Shown here: positions 15,867 through 25,034 of the stretch, in pieces
Layout: every line of letters begins with the position of its first letter
Position numbering within the stretch: position 1 is the stretch's first letter
Assembly: GCF_900112085.1 (NCBI RefSeq)
Contig: NZ_FOJY01000001.1
Location: forward strand, 212,860-276,859
Direction of reading: 5' to 3'
DNA from: Acetitomaculum ruminis DSM 5522
Lineage (GTDB): Bacteria > Bacillota > Clostridia > Lachnospirales > Lachnospiraceae
Length of the DNA: 64,000 nt
The notes under the pieces: model-generated
What the model was told of the DNA's origin: nothing
The model's database searches: none
What the model saw: only the letters and a program-made list of their open reading frames with translations
Made by a program: the position numbers and the translations under genes

Positions 15867-15906
15867 AACCCCGTCAGAATACGAATAACAATATTCCGGC
15901 GGGGTT
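15867..15906. terminator. Bidirectional terminator
   Basis: AACCCCGTCAGAAT (15867-15880) pairs with ATTCCGGCGGGGTT (15893-15906) with one mismatch and one G-T pair, between A-rich and T-rich edges. It separates the CheX-like gene from convergent thrC. Confidence 0.9.
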
Positions 15907-15928
15907 TTATAGTGAATTTATAATGTAA

Positions 15929-17416
15929 TTATAATCCTAAATATTTTTCTACTTCGTTTTGCATTTCATCAACTTCACAAACAGTTTTATGAATTACTTT
16001 GGCATTTCTGATTTCATTAATTGCATCAGGAATTTTAACTTTGCTGACTTTTTCAAGTTCATCAATAAGTGAAAAGTCTTCTAAAGAATCATATTTTTCA
16101 TCAATAGCCTTCATTACATCTCTTGAAAACTTGTAAGGGCTGGCTGTAGAAGCAATAAGAGTAGGTGTATCATCCTTTGTCTCATTTTTATATTTTTCAT
16201 ATACACCATAAGCAACAGCAGTATGAGTATCTAAAACATATGATGCTTTTTCATATAATTCCTTAATTGCTTTGGCAGTTTCTTCCTGTGAAGTATAATT
16301 ACCATAAAAATCTGCCAAACCTTCTTTCATAGCCGGAGTAATATCATATTTGCCATCTTTAGCAAGACTATTCATTAATGCGGTATTTTTATCTGCATCA
16401 TAGCCAGCTATTTCATATATAAGTCTCTCAAGATTACTTGAAATCAAAATATCCATGGAAGGAGATGAGGTCAGATAAAACTCTCTGTTTTTATCATAAG
16501 TACCGCTTGTAAAGAAATCAAACAATACCTTATTTTCGTTTGAAGCACAAATAAGTTTATTTACAGGAAGTCCCATTTTTTTTGCGTAATAAGCTGCCAA
16601 AATATTTCCAAAATTTCCTGTTGGTACTGTAATATTGACTTTATCACCAGCCTTGATAGCTCCATTTTTAATAAGTTTTGAATATGAATAAATGTAATAT
16701 ACAATTTGTGGAACAAGACGACCAATATTAATTGAATTTGCAGAAGAAAACTGAAATCCTTTTTCATTCATTCGGGTTTTAAGCTCCTTATTGTTAAACA
16801 TATTTTTAACACCTGTCTGAGCCTGGTCGAAGTTTCCATTTATACCAATAACAAAGGTGTTGTCACCTTTTTGTGTAACCATTTGTTTCTTTTGGACAGG
16901 GCTTACTCCGTCCTTAGGATAAAATACTATTATCTTTGTTCCCGGAACATCTGCAAAACCTGCCAATGCTGCCTTTCCTGTATCACCCGATGTTGCTGTA
17001 AGGATAACTATTTCATTTTTAATATTATTTTTCTTTGCAGAAACTGTCATTAAATATGGAAGGATTGAAAGAGCCATATCTTTAAATGCAATTGTTTTAC
17101 CATGGAAGAGTTCAATGATATAGGTTCCTTCTACTTTTTTTACAGGAACAATCTCTTCGGTATCAAATTTTGAATCGTATGCATTATTTATACAATACTC
17201 CAATTCATCTTTTGTAAAATCAGTTAAAAATTTTGATAATACAAGATATGCTACTTCTTGATATTTCATTTTAGCAATTTCATTAAAATCCATATCTAGA
17301 GCAGGAATGGTTTCAGGAATATAAAGTCCTCCGTTTTCAGCAAGACCGTTTAATATAGCCTTGGAAGCAGTAACTTTTTCCGTAGCACTTCTGGTGCTTT
17401 TGTAAAGTAAATCCAT
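15929..17416 (-). CDS. thrC: Threonine synthase
   Basis: PLP enzyme that converts O-phosphohomoserine to threonine. The 495-residue length is that of the longer threonine synthase type. The PLP lysine is in LFHGKTIAFKDMALSILP, and the phosphate-binding stretch is TATSGDTGKAALAGF and VPTGNFGNILAAYYAKKMG. The N-terminal domain YKSTRSATEKVTASKAILNGLAENGGLYIPE is typical. AGAGGA precedes the ATG. It stands alone on the minus strand with its own promoter at 17482-17510 and a shared terminator downstream. I looked for a T-box or threonine attenuator in the leader and saw only a four-base-pair CCAC/GTGG hairpin, so regulation is not evident. Confidence 0.95.
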   Translation of the reverse strand: MDLLYKSTRSATEKVTASKAILNGLAENGGLYIPETIPALDMDFNEIAKMKYQEVAYLVLSKFLTDFTKDELEYCINNAYDSKFDTEEIVPVKKVEGTYIIELFHGKTIAFKDMALSILPYLMTVSAKKNNIKNEIVILTATSGDTGKAALAGFADVPGTKIIVFYPKDGVSPVQKKQMVTQKGDNTFVIGINGNFDQAQTGVKNMFNNKELKTRMNEKGFQFSSANSINIGRLVPQIVYYIYSYSKLIKNGAIKAGDKVNITVPTGNFGNILAAYYAKKMGLPVNKLICASNENKVLFDFFTSGTYDKNREFYLTSSPSMDILISSNLERLIYEIAGYDADKNTALMNSLAKDGKYDITPAMKEGLADFYGNYTSQEETAKAIKELYEKASYVLDTHTAVAYGVYEKYKNETKDDTPTLIASTASPYKFSRDVMKAIDEKYDSLEDFSLIDELEKVSKVKIPDAINEIRNAKVIHKTVCEVDEMQNEVEKYLGL

Positions 17417-17481
17417 TTTCTAAATCCTCTTTTCTTTATTGTTATCCCCACAATCGTGGTCATGGTTCTATAATTTAGCGT

Positions 17482-17510
17482 ATTATAGCACACCTAAATT
17501 ATATTAACAA
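17482..17510 (-). promoter_or_regulatory. thrC promoter
   Basis: On the minus strand TTGTTA (17505-17510) and TATAAT (17482-17487) are spaced by 17 bases. The leader is about 60 bases. The rest of the 17417-17749 gap is A/T-rich with no other signal that I can support. Confidence 0.7.
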
Positions 17511-17749
17511 GCTTTCACAAAGTAAAGTGGCAAATTTACCGAAATAAAGACCGAAATTCGGAAAAATTTTTTTTATTTTACTAAAAATGACGGATTTTTT
17601 ATTATTAGCTAATAAATGAATTTATTTATTTTGAAAAAGATTATTTTTTAATATAATTTACAAATTCTTTATTAATCACCTGTGAAAAAGCTTTCGATAT
17701 TTAATGTAGGAGAAGAGAAAAACTATTTTAAGAACTAGGAGTGATATAG

Positions 17750-18580
17750 ATGAAAAATTTTCCAGGCGTTTATGAAACAATAAAGAAAAACGGTGAAAAG
17801 TATTACAGAGCATCTTTAACTTTTAGAAACAAACATATAAGTCTTGGCAGCTTTGAGACTTCCTTGGATGCTCATACTGCATATCTTGAAGGGATGGAAA
17901 TATTACATAATAAAAATATCACTATTGACCAGTTTGATTCCAATAAAACAATTCTCAAATTTGAAAAATGGGTTGTTTTGATAAACTTTAGAGAAAATAA
18001 CATCTACATTAAAACACCTATATATATTAAAAAAAATTATATCTATTACTACATAAATCAAGAGGAAATATTAAAGTTTGACAGAGATGATTTATTTTAT
18101 TATTCCACTCACAAAATAATGAAAAGAAACGGCCATTTATTTGTTGCAGACTACGGTATGCAGGTGAATATTGCTTCACGATACGGAATAAAAAATTACG
18201 CAGTTTGTGGTAAAGACTACCTCTTCTTAAATAATGACGAATATGATTTCAGATACGAAAATATACACATTATTAATAAATATGTAGGAGTTGCAAGACA
18301 AAAAGGAAAAAACGGGCGTAATTGTTTTAAAACAACAATACATTTAAACAATAATTTTGTTATCGGTTATTATGATTCTGAGATAGAGGCTGCCGTTGCC
18401 TACAATAAGGCAGTGGATAAAGCCAGAATGGGAGGCTATGATAAAAATTTTGAAGTGAATTATATAGAAGAACTTAATATGGAAGAATATTCGAATATTT
18501 ATTCAAAAGTAAATATATCCACCAATTTTTTAAATCATGTCAAAAATTCTTCTAAACGCTTGCTATTAGAAACAAGCTAG
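17750..18580 (+). CDS. AP2-domain protein with eroded HNH-like core
   Basis: A 276-residue protein with two AP2-like DNA-binding domains: residues about 4-55 (GVYETIKKNGEKYYRASLTF, HISLGSFETSLDAHTAYLEG) and about 183-235 (GVARQKGKNGRNCFKTTIHL, IGYYDSEIEAAVAYNKAVD). The middle resembles the HNH nuclease core of bacterial AP2-HNH proteins, with ENIHIINKYVGV in the place of the usual ENLRIVT block, but the catalytic His-Asn-His residues are not visible. This suggests a former homing-type nuclease kept as a DNA-binding protein. Its AGGAG precedes the ATG. It sits alone between thrC and icd with no mobile-element ends. Function as a regulator is inference. Confidence 0.65.
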   Translation: MKNFPGVYETIKKNGEKYYRASLTFRNKHISLGSFETSLDAHTAYLEGMEILHNKNITIDQFDSNKTILKFEKWVVLINFRENNIYIKTPIYIKKNYIYYYINQEEILKFDRDDLFYYSTHKIMKRNGHLFVADYGMQVNIASRYGIKNYAVCGKDYLFLNNDEYDFRYENIHIINKYVGVARQKGKNGRNCFKTTIHLNNNFVIGYYDSEIEAAVAYNKAVDKARMGGYDKNFEVNYIEELNMEEYSNIYSKVNISTNFLNHVKNSSKRLLLETS

Positions 18581-18676
18581 TTTATAATATCTACTCATAG
18601 AACAATCGCTACGTAATCAAAGGTATTATTAAATGTATTTTTATTCTATATACCTGCAAACAGGAGGATTCGGAAA

Positions 18677-19885
18677 ATGAGTAAGATAGCAATGACAACT
18701 CCGTTAGTTGAAATGGACGGAGACGAAATGACAAGGGTTTTATGGCAAATGATTAAAGATGAACTCATAATTCCTTATGTTGACCTTAAAACCGAGTATT
18801 ATGATCTTGGACTTGTAAAAAGAAATGAAACCAATGACCAGGTAACTGTTGATTCAGCAAATGCTACATTAAAATACAAGGTTGCAGTTAAATGTGCCAC
18901 TATAACTCCCAATGCAGCAAGAATGGACGAATACAATCTTAAAGAAATGTGGAAAAGCCCTAACGGAACTATAAGAGCTATTCTTGATGGTACAGTATTC
19001 AGAGCACCTATTGTTGTTAAGGGAATTGAGCCATATGTGAAAAACTGGAAAAAACCTATTACAATAGCCAGACATGCATATGGTGACTTATATAAAAATG
19101 TTGAAATGAAGATTCCTGCTGCCGGAAAGGCAGAAATTGTCTATACAGACAAAGATGGAAAAGAAAGCAGAGCATTAATTCATGAATTTGACGGTCCTGG
19201 GATTATTCAGGGACAACACAATATAAACGCATCTATCGAAAGTTTTGCAAGAAGTTGTTTCAATTTCGGTCTTGATACAAAACAGGATGTATGGTTTGCG
19301 TCAAAAGATACTATTTCTAAAAAGTATGATCATACCTTTAAAGATATTTTCCAGGAAATATATGACAATGAATATAAAACCCGTTTTGAACAGGCTGGCA
19401 TAGAATATTTTTACACTCTTATTGACGATGCAGTAGCAAGAGTTGTAAAATCAGATGGTGGTTTTATCTGGGCTTTAAAAAACTATGACGGAGATGTAAT
19501 GAGTGATATGATTGCGACTGCCTTTGGTTCTCTTGCCATGATGACTTCCGTACTTGTATCTCCTGAAGGAGTATATGAATATGAAGCTGCTCATGGAACA
19601 GTTCAAAGACATTACTACAAACACTTAAAAGGTGAAGAGACATCCACAAATTCAATTGCAACCATTTTTGCGTGGACCGGAGCATTAAATAAACGCGGTG
19701 AATTAGATGGAAATAATGCACTTTCAGAATTTGCAAAAAAACTTGAAAAAGCAAGCCTTATGACAATTGAAAGTGGTAAAATGACAAAAGATTTGGCACT
19801 TATTACAACCTTAAAAGATGTTACTGTTTTAAACAGTCAGGACTTTATTAAAGAAATAAGAAAAACTCTTGATACATTACTTTAA
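18677..19885 (+). CDS. icd: NADP-dependent isocitrate dehydrogenase
   Basis: Oxidative decarboxylation of isocitrate to 2-oxoglutarate, the step supplying glutamate carbon. The 402-residue protein is of the eukaryote-like homodimeric type: it opens [25 protein letters not shown] rather than with the E. coli-type N-terminus. Substrate-binding residues are in [18 protein letters not shown], metal-binding aspartates in [34 protein letters not shown], and the NADP region in [38 protein letters not shown] precedes the ATG by 9 bases. It is monocistronic, closed by a terminator. Confidence 0.95.
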   Translation: MSKIAMTTPLVEMDGDEMTRVLWQMIKDELIIPYVDLKTEYYDLGLVKRNETNDQVTVDSANATLKYKVAVKCATITPNAARMDEYNLKEMWKSPNGTIRAILDGTVFRAPIVVKGIEPYVKNWKKPITIARHAYGDLYKNVEMKIPAAGKAEIVYTDKDGKESRALIHEFDGPGIIQGQHNINASIESFARSCFNFGLDTKQDVWFASKDTISKKYDHTFKDIFQEIYDNEYKTRFEQAGIEYFYTLIDDAVARVVKSDGGFIWALKNYDGDVMSDMIATAFGSLAMMTSVLVSPEGVYEYEAAHGTVQRHYYKHLKGEETSTNSIATIFAWTGALNKRGELDGNNALSEFAKKLEKASLMTIESGKMTKDLALITTLKDVTVLNSQDFIKEIRKTLDTLL

Positions 19886-19919
19886 TATTAGTTTTAACTT
19901 TGATTTTTAAAAAGCTATT

Positions 19920-19964
19920 AAACCCTGCTCCTTATTTATAATTTATAGATAGGAAACAGGGTTT
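19920..19964 (+). terminator. Terminator after icd
   Basis: AAACCCTG (19920-19927) pairs with CAGGGTTT (19957-19964); the stem continues inward with TCCTTATTT against ATAGATAGGA. It is followed by only a short T-rich tail. Confidence 0.7.
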
Positions 19965-20035
19965 ATTATATATTAAGACCACTTGATGCCCTGATAATAT
20001 AAAAAAAAGTTCACATAGATATACGGAGGTTAATA

Positions 20036-21940
20036 ATGATTTTAAGCTGTCAAAATGTAAGCAAATCCTTTGGAATTGATGAAATAATACGAAATGCCAG
20101 TTTTGAAATTGATAATTACGAAAAAGCTGCCATTGTAGGATTAAATGGTTGTGGTAAATCTACAATGCTAAAAATTATAATGGGTGAATTAAGCAGTGAT
20201 AGTGGAAATGTAATAATAGCAAAAGATAAAACCATTGGTTTTTTAGGACAGTTTCAGGAATTTCAAGAAAATAATACAATTTACCAGGAAGTACTTACCA
20301 TCAAGCAGGATGTTATTGAAATGGAAAATCAAATAAGAACTCTTGAAAAAGAAATTGCTTCTTCAAAAGGTGAAAAATTAAAAGAACTTTTAGGCAGATA
20401 TGACAGATTAAATCATCAGTTTGAATTAATAAACGGATATGCCTACAAAAGCGAAGTTGCAGGTATTTTAAAGGGACTGGGTTTTGAAGAAGAAGATTTT
20501 GACAAACCGGTTAATTCACTTTCCGGAGGGCAAAAAACCAGATTATCCCTTTCAAAACTTCTTGTGAAAAAGCCGGATTTAATACTTTTGGATGAACCAA
20601 CCAATCATCTTGATATAGAGTCTATTGAATGGCTTGAAGGCTTTTTGTCAAATTACAAGGGAGCAGTACTTGTAGTCGCACACGACAGATATTTTCTTGA
20701 TAAAATTGTAAATAAAGTTATTCATATAGAAAACGGTGATGTTAGAGTATTTAAAGGCAATTACACTGATTTTGCAAAACATTCGGCTCAGATTCGTGAA
20801 ATACAGCTCAAACATTACTACAACCAGCAAGAAGAAATAAAAAGACAGGAAGAAGTAATTGCCAAATTAAAATCTTTTAATAGGGAAAAATCTATTAAAA
20901 GAGCTGAAAGCAGGGAAAAGGCCTTAGACAAGATTGACAGACTTGAAAAGCCTAAAGAAAAGGCTTCGCGCATGAAAATACAGTTAAAACCGTCAAAACT
21001 TAGCGGAAATGATGTTTTGACAGTAGAAGAGATTTCTAAAACTTTTGGAAGTAATGAGCTTTTTTCTAAACTTAGTTTCCAGATAAAAAGAGGGGAACAT
21101 GTGGCTTTAATAGGTCAAAACGGTGCCGGTAAAACCACTATTCTAAAAATGGTTAATAATCTTTTAGATGCTGATTCAGGAAATATATCCTTAGGTTCAA
21201 AGGTGGAAATAGGCTATTATGACCAGGAACAAATGGTTTTGGATATGGAAAAAACTTTATTTGATGAAATATCAGACAGCTTTCCGGAGCTTACCGAAAC
21301 TCAGATAAGAAATACCCTAGCTGCATTTTTATTTACCGGTGATGATGTATTTAAATATATCAGGGATTTAAGCGGTGGTGAAAGAGGAAGAGTTTCTTTG
21401 GCAAAGTTAATGCTTTCAAGTTGTAATTTTCTTATCCTTGATGAGCCTACAAACCATCTTGATATAGATTCTAAAGAAATATTGGAAGAAGTTATAAGAA
21501 ATTACAGCGGAACAGTTTTATATGTTTCCCATGACAGATACTTTGTTAATGAAACAGCTACAAGAATTTTATCTCTTGAAAATAAAAAACTTACAAATTA
21601 TCTTGGAAATTATGATTATTATTTACTAAAAAGAAATGAAAATAAGACAAATACAGTCGATACTGATGAATCAAATAATATTTCCAACAGTGTTTCAAAA
21701 GATGAGTGGCAAAAGCAGAAAAAAGAAGCCGCCATTCAAAAGAAAAAAGAAAGAGAAATAGAAAAATGTGAGAAAGAAATAGAAAAGTTAGAAGCTGAAA
21801 TTGCCGATATAGATTCTGAAATGTTAAAGGATGAAAATACAAATAATGCTGCAATCCTTATGCAGCTTCAAAAAGATAAGGAAGAAAAAAATTCAGAATT
21901 GTCCAAGTATTATCAGCAATGGGAAGAGCTAATGGGTTAA
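20036..21940 (+). CDS. ABC-F family ATPase
   Basis: Soluble protein with two fused ABC ATPase domains and no membrane part, 634 residues. Walker A motifs are GLNGCGKST (about 36-44) and GQNGAGKTT (about 362-370); signatures LSGGQKTRLSLSKLL and LSGGERGRVSLAKLM; Walker B LILLDEPTNHLDIES and LILDEPTNHLDIDS. The inter-domain linker is charged and helical (about 240-320), and the C-terminus is a predicted coiled coil (about 550-630). Length and tail fit the Uup/YdiF-like housekeeping group that acts on ribosomes, rather than the short antibiotic-resistance types, but the subgroup is my inference. AGGTTAATAATG precedes the start. Confidence 0.9.
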   Translation: MILSCQNVSKSFGIDEIIRNASFEIDNYEKAAIVGLNGCGKSTMLKIIMGELSSDSGNVIIAKDKTIGFLGQFQEFQENNTIYQEVLTIKQDVIEMENQIRTLEKEIASSKGEKLKELLGRYDRLNHQFELINGYAYKSEVAGILKGLGFEEEDFDKPVNSLSGGQKTRLSLSKLLVKKPDLILLDEPTNHLDIESIEWLEGFLSNYKGAVLVVAHDRYFLDKIVNKVIHIENGDVRVFKGNYTDFAKHSAQIREIQLKHYYNQQEEIKRQEEVIAKLKSFNREKSIKRAESREKALDKIDRLEKPKEKASRMKIQLKPSKLSGNDVLTVEEISKTFGSNELFSKLSFQIKRGEHVALIGQNGAGKTTILKMVNNLLDADSGNISLGSKVEIGYYDQEQMVLDMEKTLFDEISDSFPELTETQIRNTLAAFLFTGDDVFKYIRDLSGGERGRVSLAKLMLSSCNFLILDEPTNHLDIDSKEILEEVIRNYSGTVLYVSHDRYFVNETATRILSLENKKLTNYLGNYDYYLLKRNENKTNTVDTDESNNISNSVSKDEWQKQKKEAAIQKKKEREIEKCEKEIEKLEAEIADIDSEMLKDENTNNAAILMQLQKDKEEKNSELSKYYQQWEELMG

Positions 21941-21944
21941 AAAT

Positions 21945-21973
21945 TTGACAATTAAAACTATATTTTTTATAAT
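21945..21973 (+). promoter_or_regulatory. rex promoter
   Basis: TTGACA (21945-21950), 17-base spacer, TATAAT (21968-21973): an exact consensus, starting five bases after the stop of the ABC-F gene. Confidence 0.8.
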
Positions 21974-21991
21974 CAAATTTATGAGTAATCA

Positions 21992-22023
21992 GATTTTCAG
22001 TTAGGTCGTTGTATCTGAAAATC
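21992..22023 (+). promoter_or_regulatory. Stem-loop in the rex leader
   Basis: GATTTTCAG (21992-22000) and CTGAAAATC (22015-22023) form a perfect 9-base-pair stem with a 14-base loop, about 12 bases into the predicted rex RNA. It has no T-run, so it is not a simple terminator. I see no clear Rex box here. Confidence 0.5.
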
Positions 22024-22068
22024 ATTTTATAAAAAAAGGAAATTGTTATAATAAATGGAGGATTTATA

Positions 22069-22695
22069 ATGGCAGACCGTGATATTTCTCAGGCAGTTAT
22101 CAGAAGACTACCTAGATACTATAGATACTTGGGGGAACTTGTAGACGATGAAATCGAAAGAATTTCATCTGGAGAATTAAGCGATAAAATGAATGTTACA
22201 GCATCGCAAATCAGGCAGGATCTTAACAATTTTGGCGGTTTTGGGCAACAGGGATATGGTTATAATGTTAAATATCTCTATAATGAAATTGGAAAAATAT
22301 TAGGACTTGATAATATACACAATATAGTTATTGTTGGAGCTGGAAAATTAGGTATGGCTATTGCAAATTTTCCTTCTTTCAATAACAGAGGTTTTATTAC
22401 AAAAGCATTGTTTGATATTAACAAAGATGTTATCGGAAGCAATGTACATGGTGCACCGGTTTTACATATAGATGCACTTGTGAAGTTTATTAATGAAAAT
22501 GATATAGATATAGCAGTTCTTACAGTTCCAAGACAAGGAGCTGATGAAGTTACATCATTACTTCTTAAAAGTAATATTAAGGCTATCTGGAATTTTACAA
22601 ACAAAGATCTTGTGGTACCAGAAAATGTCAGCGTGGAAAATGTACATCTTTTAGATAGTCTTATGCAATTATCTTATACCATTACCAGCAGATGA
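22069..22695 (+). CDS. rex: Redox-sensing transcriptional repressor Rex
   Basis: Repressor that senses the NADH/NAD ratio and controls fermentation genes in anaerobes. The N-terminal winged helix (about 1-80: ISQAVIRRLPRYYRYLGELV, KMNVTASQIRQDLNNFGGFGQQGYGYNV) is followed by a Rossmann domain with the dinucleotide loop VIVGAGKLGMAIANF (about 86-100). IKAIWNFTNKDLVVP is the C-terminal conserved block. Length 208 is typical. GGAGG precedes the ATG. It is the first gene of a unit with the coiled-coil protein downstream (20-base gap), driven by a perfect promoter. Confidence 0.96.
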   Translation: MADRDISQAVIRRLPRYYRYLGELVDDEIERISSGELSDKMNVTASQIRQDLNNFGGFGQQGYGYNVKYLYNEIGKILGLDNIHNIVIVGAGKLGMAIANFPSFNNRGFITKALFDINKDVIGSNVHGAPVLHIDALVKFINENDIDIAVLTVPRQGADEVTSLLLKSNIKAIWNFTNKDLVVPENVSVENVHLLDSLMQLSYTITSR

Positions 22696-22715
22696 ATCTG
22701 AAAGAAGGTAAATAG

Positions 22716-23366
22716 TTGAGTAAACTTTCAAAAAAACCAGATGATTTCAGGGAAGCATTGGCGGGGAAAAAAATACCTATTCTAACTCTTGACCAAAAAT
22801 GGCATCAGCTTTTTCCCCCTGATACCAAACCTGATGATATTAAAGAATTAGAAGATAAAGTAAATTCCCTTTTAAAAAGACAGGGACAGTTAAATGTAGA
22901 TATAAAAGATTTAAAGAAATCCAAAAGCAGAATCATGCAAAGTATTGTGGCAAATATGGATGATGTAACCACTTCGGACAAGGTTATGGCAAAAAAAGTC
23001 GAAGAACAACAAAAGATGATTCTTCAGATTAATGAAGCCATTAGAAGAAACGAAGATGAGCTTTTGGATATTCCTTATGATCTTAAGGAAGCAAATACAG
23101 AACTTATGGTTTGCTCTATGAATTATTTTTATCAACAATTCTACGAAAATCAGGATGATATCTCTAAAATAGATGAATGGATTGATGATTTTAAGTCCCA
23201 GTTACGGGAAAAACTTATTGAAAAGCAGGCAAAAACGAAAAATAACAGAAGAATGTATTCATATATGCATGATATTTTCGGGCCTGAAATTATTGCCATT
23301 TTTGATTTAAACTATGATGAAACTCATGAAAATTCCAAAAATCAGGATGACGATGAGGATGAATAA
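22716..23366 (+). CDS. Coiled-coil protein of unknown function, downstream of rex
   Basis: A 216-residue soluble, charged protein starting at TTG 22716 with AGAAGGT upstream. I do not recognise a domain. Residues about 40-115 (ELEDKVNSLLKRQGQLNVDIKDLKK onward) form a likely long coiled coil; the middle contains NYFYQQFYENQDDISKIDEWID and the C-terminus is a strongly acidic tail ending in DDDEDE. No membrane segment or signal is seen. It follows rex by 20 bases and is closed by a terminator, so it is co-expressed with rex. Codon use fits the neighbours. A structural or adaptor role is possible but unsupported. Confidence 0.75.
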   Translation: MSKLSKKPDDFREALAGKKIPILTLDQKWHQLFPPDTKPDDIKELEDKVNSLLKRQGQLNVDIKDLKKSKSRIMQSIVANMDDVTTSDKVMAKKVEEQQKMILQINEAIRRNEDELLDIPYDLKEANTELMVCSMNYFYQQFYENQDDISKIDEWIDDFKSQLREKLIEKQAKTKNNRRMYSYMHDIFGPEIIAIFDLNYDETHENSKNQDDDEDE

Positions 23367-23419
23367 AAAATAAGCAGACAAAAAGTATATTTTTATGCTT
23401 TATGTTAGCTTATTTTTTT
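23365..23419 (+). terminator. Terminator of the rex unit
   Basis: AAAAAATAAGC (23365-23375) and GCTTATTTTTTT (23408-23419) form an 11-base-pair stem with a further small AAAAAGTATA/TATATTTTT-type helix inside the loop, ending in a T-run. Confidence 0.8.
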
Positions 23420-23495
23420 GTATAATATAATATGGGAAAGTTGTAAAAATAACTTTTATGTATCATTAATATTTATTACAAAAATGGAGGGAATT

Positions 23496-24989
23496 ATGAA
23501 TAATATTTTAGACAGGCAGCAGATGCACGAATGCGATATGTATACAATAAATGATATTGGTATTCCGTCTATGGTTCTCATGGAAAGAGCTGCTCTTGGG
23601 GTTTTTGATGAAATTCGGGCTCGTAAAATAGATTCTTCTAATACGCTTATTGTATGTGGTAGCGGAAATAATGGAGGAGACGGCCTTGCATTAGCAAGAA
23701 TGTTAGCTGATGAAGGTGATAAAGTTAATGTATATATTACCGGAAACACTTCTTTAGCATCGGGAGAAATGGGTAAACAATATGAAATTATCAGAAATTA
23801 CAATGTTAAAATATTGGATACTTTTCCCGAATCTGATAATTATACACTTATAGTGGATGCTATTTTTGGAATAGGACTTTCAAGAAATATAGAAGGTGAA
23901 ATATTTAATCTCATAAGAAAACTAAATGACAAAAGGGGCTTTAAACTATCCATAGATGTACCTTCAGGAGTTAATTCCGACAATGGAAAAATTATGGGAA
24001 CCACCTTTAAGGCAGAGCTGACGGTTACAATAGGAGATTATAAGAGAGGATGCTTTATTTATCCCGGAGCAGAGTTTTGCGGTGAGATAGTCTGTAAAAA
24101 AATTGGTATATCCAATAAGCCCATTGAAAAAAGCAAAACCGGACACATCCTTACAATAGATGATTTAAACAAAATTCCAAAGAGAAAAGTCAGATCTAAT
24201 AAGGGAACCTATGGAAATGTTCTTATAATCGCAGGTAGTTTAAATATGTGTGGAGCTGCAATTTTAGCAGGAGCTGCTGCATATGCTTCCGGATGCGGTC
24301 TCGTCAGAATATTTACTCCAAAAGATAATAGAATAATTATTCAAAACAAACTTCCAGAGGCAGTTCTTACTACCTATGACCCTCAGTATTTTGATGACAG
24401 AGTTCTTGAGAAGGAAATAGAAAGAGCTGACAGTATCGTTATCGGTCCGGGACTTGGTATGGATGTATCAGCAGGGAAGATAACAGAATATGTCCTAAGG
24501 TATGCAACAGTACCGATAATAGCTGATGCAGATGCATTAAATATTGCTGCCACTAATCCTTCATTGCTAAAAAAACATAACTGTCCTCTTATTATTACCC
24601 CTCATTTTGCAGAAATGGCAAGGTTATGCGATACTAAGATATATAATATCTCCAATGATATATTAGAAACCGCCATAAAGTTTTCTAAGGAAAACAATCT
24701 GATTTGTTTATTAAAAGATGCAAACAGTGTAATTGCCGGTAGTGATGGCAGTTTGTATGTAAATACTTCCGGAAATAATGGACTGAGTACCGCCGGTTCC
24801 GGTGATGTATTAGCAGGAATTTTAGGCGCATTAGCAGTTATTTTTGACGACTATTCTTTATGTGCTGCAATGGGTGCATTTATACATGGTCTTGCAGGAG
24901 ATTATGCTGTCGCAGAAACCGGTGAAAGAGGACTTGTATCTTCAGATATAGTAGAATATGTCAAAAAAGTATTAAAAGATGTAAAATAA
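23496..24989 (+). CDS. nnr: Bifunctional NAD(P)H-hydrate epimerase / ADP-dependent dehydratase
   Basis: Repairs damaged NADH and NADPH hydrates. N-terminal epimerase domain (about 1-210: MVLMERAALGVFDEI, VCGSGNNGGDGLALARML, VDAIFGIGLSRNIEG) and C-terminal ribokinase-like dehydratase (about 225-497: GTYGNVLIIAGSLNMCGAAILAGAAAYASGCGLV in pieces, VIGPGLGMD, NTSGNNGLSTAGSGDVLAGILGAL with the catalytic Asp). The length of 497 is right for the fused form. The frame opens at 23418, but GGAGG at 23486-23490 selects the ATG at 23496; the preceding 26 codons include part of the terminator. It is followed 45 bases later by alr, a common pairing. Confidence 0.95.
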   Translation: MNNILDRQQMHECDMYTINDIGIPSMVLMERAALGVFDEIRARKIDSSNTLIVCGSGNNGGDGLALARMLADEGDKVNVYITGNTSLASGEMGKQYEIIRNYNVKILDTFPESDNYTLIVDAIFGIGLSRNIEGEIFNLIRKLNDKRGFKLSIDVPSGVNSDNGKIMGTTFKAELTVTIGDYKRGCFIYPGAEFCGEIVCKKIGISNKPIEKSKTGHILTIDDLNKIPKRKVRSNKGTYGNVLIIAGSLNMCGAAILAGAAAYASGCGLVRIFTPKDNRIIIQNKLPEAVLTTYDPQYFDDRVLEKEIERADSIVIGPGLGMDVSAGKITEYVLRYATVPIIADADALNIAATNPSLLKKHNCPLIITPHFAEMARLCDTKIYNISNDILETAIKFSKENNLICLLKDANSVIAGSDGSLYVNTSGNNGLSTAGSGDVLAGILGALAVIFDDYSLCAAMGAFIHGLAGDYAVAETGERGLVSSDIVEYVKKVLKDVK

Positions 24990-25034
24990 GAAATCTTTAT
25001 TTTAAATAATATATGTGAAAAGGTGAATATTATA

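Noticed and set aside
17417..17481. T-box or attenuator in the thrC leader
   Set aside because: The conserved T-box bases (AGGGTGGNACCGCG) are missing and only a four-base-pair hairpin is seen.
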